NCBI GenBank assembly: GCA_030035585.1
Contig: CM057482.1
Coordinates: 47,845,501 to 47,909,500, forward strand
Direction of reading: 5' to 3'
Length of the DNA stretch: 64,000 bases
DNA from: Dugong dugon
Taxonomy: Eukaryota; Chordata; Mammalia; Sirenia; Dugongidae
This document shows positions 63,419 through 64,000 of the stretch, in pieces (positions within the stretch are counted from its first letter, which is position 1; every line of letters begins with the position of its first letter). Under the pieces are notes generated by a model. The model was not told the origin of the DNA, ran no database searches, and worked only from the letters and a program-made list of their open reading frames with translations. The translations under genes were made by a program, and so were the position numbers.

Positions 63419-64000
63419 TACCACATAGTCTTGACTACTGTGACTATATATAGTAAGTCTTGAAATTGAGCAGACTGATTTCTCTCATTTTATTCTCCTT
63501 TTTCAAAAAATTATTTTATCCATTCTAGTTTCTTTGCCTTTTCCATACAAATTTTAGAATAATATTGTCCATATCTACAAAAAGTCTTTCTGGAATTTTG
63601 ACTGAAATTGCGTTAAACCAGAATGTCAATTTGGGGAGAATTGGCATCATTACTGTGCTGAGTCTTTCAATCCATGAGCATGGTATGTATCTTCATTTGT
63701 TTAGATCTTCTCTGATATCCTTCATCAACATAGTGTGGTTTTCAGCATACAAGTCTTGTACATGATTTGTTAGATTTATACCTAAATATTTTATTTTTCT
63801 TTGAGCAATTGTAAATGAGATTATCCTTTTAATTTCAGTGTCCACATGTTCATTACTAGTATACAGAAATTCTATTAACTTTTGTATGTTTATCTTGTAT
63901 CCTGCAACTTTGCTAAACAAACTTATTAATTCTAGAATTTTTTTTTTTTTTTGTAGATTTCCTGAGTTTTTCTACATTGACAATCATGTAATCTGCAAAT

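Larger units (their letters stand above)
60311..64000 (-). mobile_element. Older L1, interrupted by a younger L1
   Basis: Plus-strand text at 60330-60904 (gagttgtgagatgtttttat, ctattttttttcaaaaag region, 'tttgagttaattgttgttt', 'gatcaatgtgtctatccct') reads straight on at 63419-64000 (agtcttgactactgtgac, 'ctaaatattttatttttctt', 'tatcttgtatcctgcaactt'). This is L1 ORF2 in reverse, with many stops. The window ends inside it. Joining at the shared taccacatagtctt restores continuity. Confidence 0.85.

Noticed and set aside
1..64000. CRISPR arrays, operons or a prokaryotic-type system
   Set aside because: The repeats are dispersed SINEs, LINEs and LTRs with target duplications. There are no regularly spaced repeats, no operon-like packing and no bacterial gene.

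Overview
The window is nuclear DNA of a placental mammal. The repeat complement points to an afrotherian of the paenungulate group, most likely an elephant. The key evidence is about two dozen copies or parts of a tRNA-derived SINE whose head reads like 'gagccctggtggcacagtggttaag' and whose tail reads like 'gagtcggaatcgactcgacggcaac' (AfroSINE type). Alongside it are an RTE/BovB-like LINE, a second SINE-like family that joins a tRNA-Gly head to RTE sequence, lineage-specific L1 3' UTRs, and abundant MaLR/ERVL-type LTRs. Older pan-mammalian repeats (MIR, L2, MLT1-like LTR, hAT MITE, old L1) lie underneath. Family names come from recall; no repeat-library search was run.

I could not support any host protein-coding gene, exon, tRNA or rRNA gene, or CpG-island promoter. 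All open frames are short. The few with recognisable content belong to transposons: L1 ORF2 pieces, a gag-like frame of a MaLR provirus, and an RTE fragment. The window therefore reads as intergenic or deep-intronic sequence.

Layout. 1-4.7 kb: an L1 3' end split by a solo LTR, two SINEs at one target site, and an LTR inside an RTE-derived element. 5.5-16 kb: AfroSINEs, tRNA-Gly/RTE elements, an L1 3' UTR with a 16-bp target-site duplication (TSD), an L2, and two LTRs each carrying a SINE. 17.3-19.1 kb: an L1 with reverse-transcriptase motifs. 19.1-27.5 kb: mostly unassigned sequence with a few SINE/MIR/hAT elements. 27.5-33 kb: old L1s, SINEs and L2s. 34.6-35.4 kb: a candidate retroviral LTR promoter. 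35.7-41.2 kb: an old unassigned repeat, MIRs and low-repeat GC-rich sequence. 42.2-45.4 kb: an LTR carrying two SINEs, more SINEs and an L1 tail. 49.2-53.6 kb: a dense nest of a MaLR provirus remnant with primer-binding site, an L1 inside its LTR, an MLT1-like LTR, and an RTE inserted in a tRNA-Gly SINE. 55-64 kb: LTRs, SINEs, and a 2.5-kb L1 with a perfect 14-bp TSD inside an older L1.

The most informative signal is the order of insertion, since many elements keep readable target-site duplications. I found no undescribed defence or metabolic system. The items most worth follow-up are the tRNA-Gly/RTE element family, the two pairs of SINEs at single target sites, and the MaLR gag-like frame.
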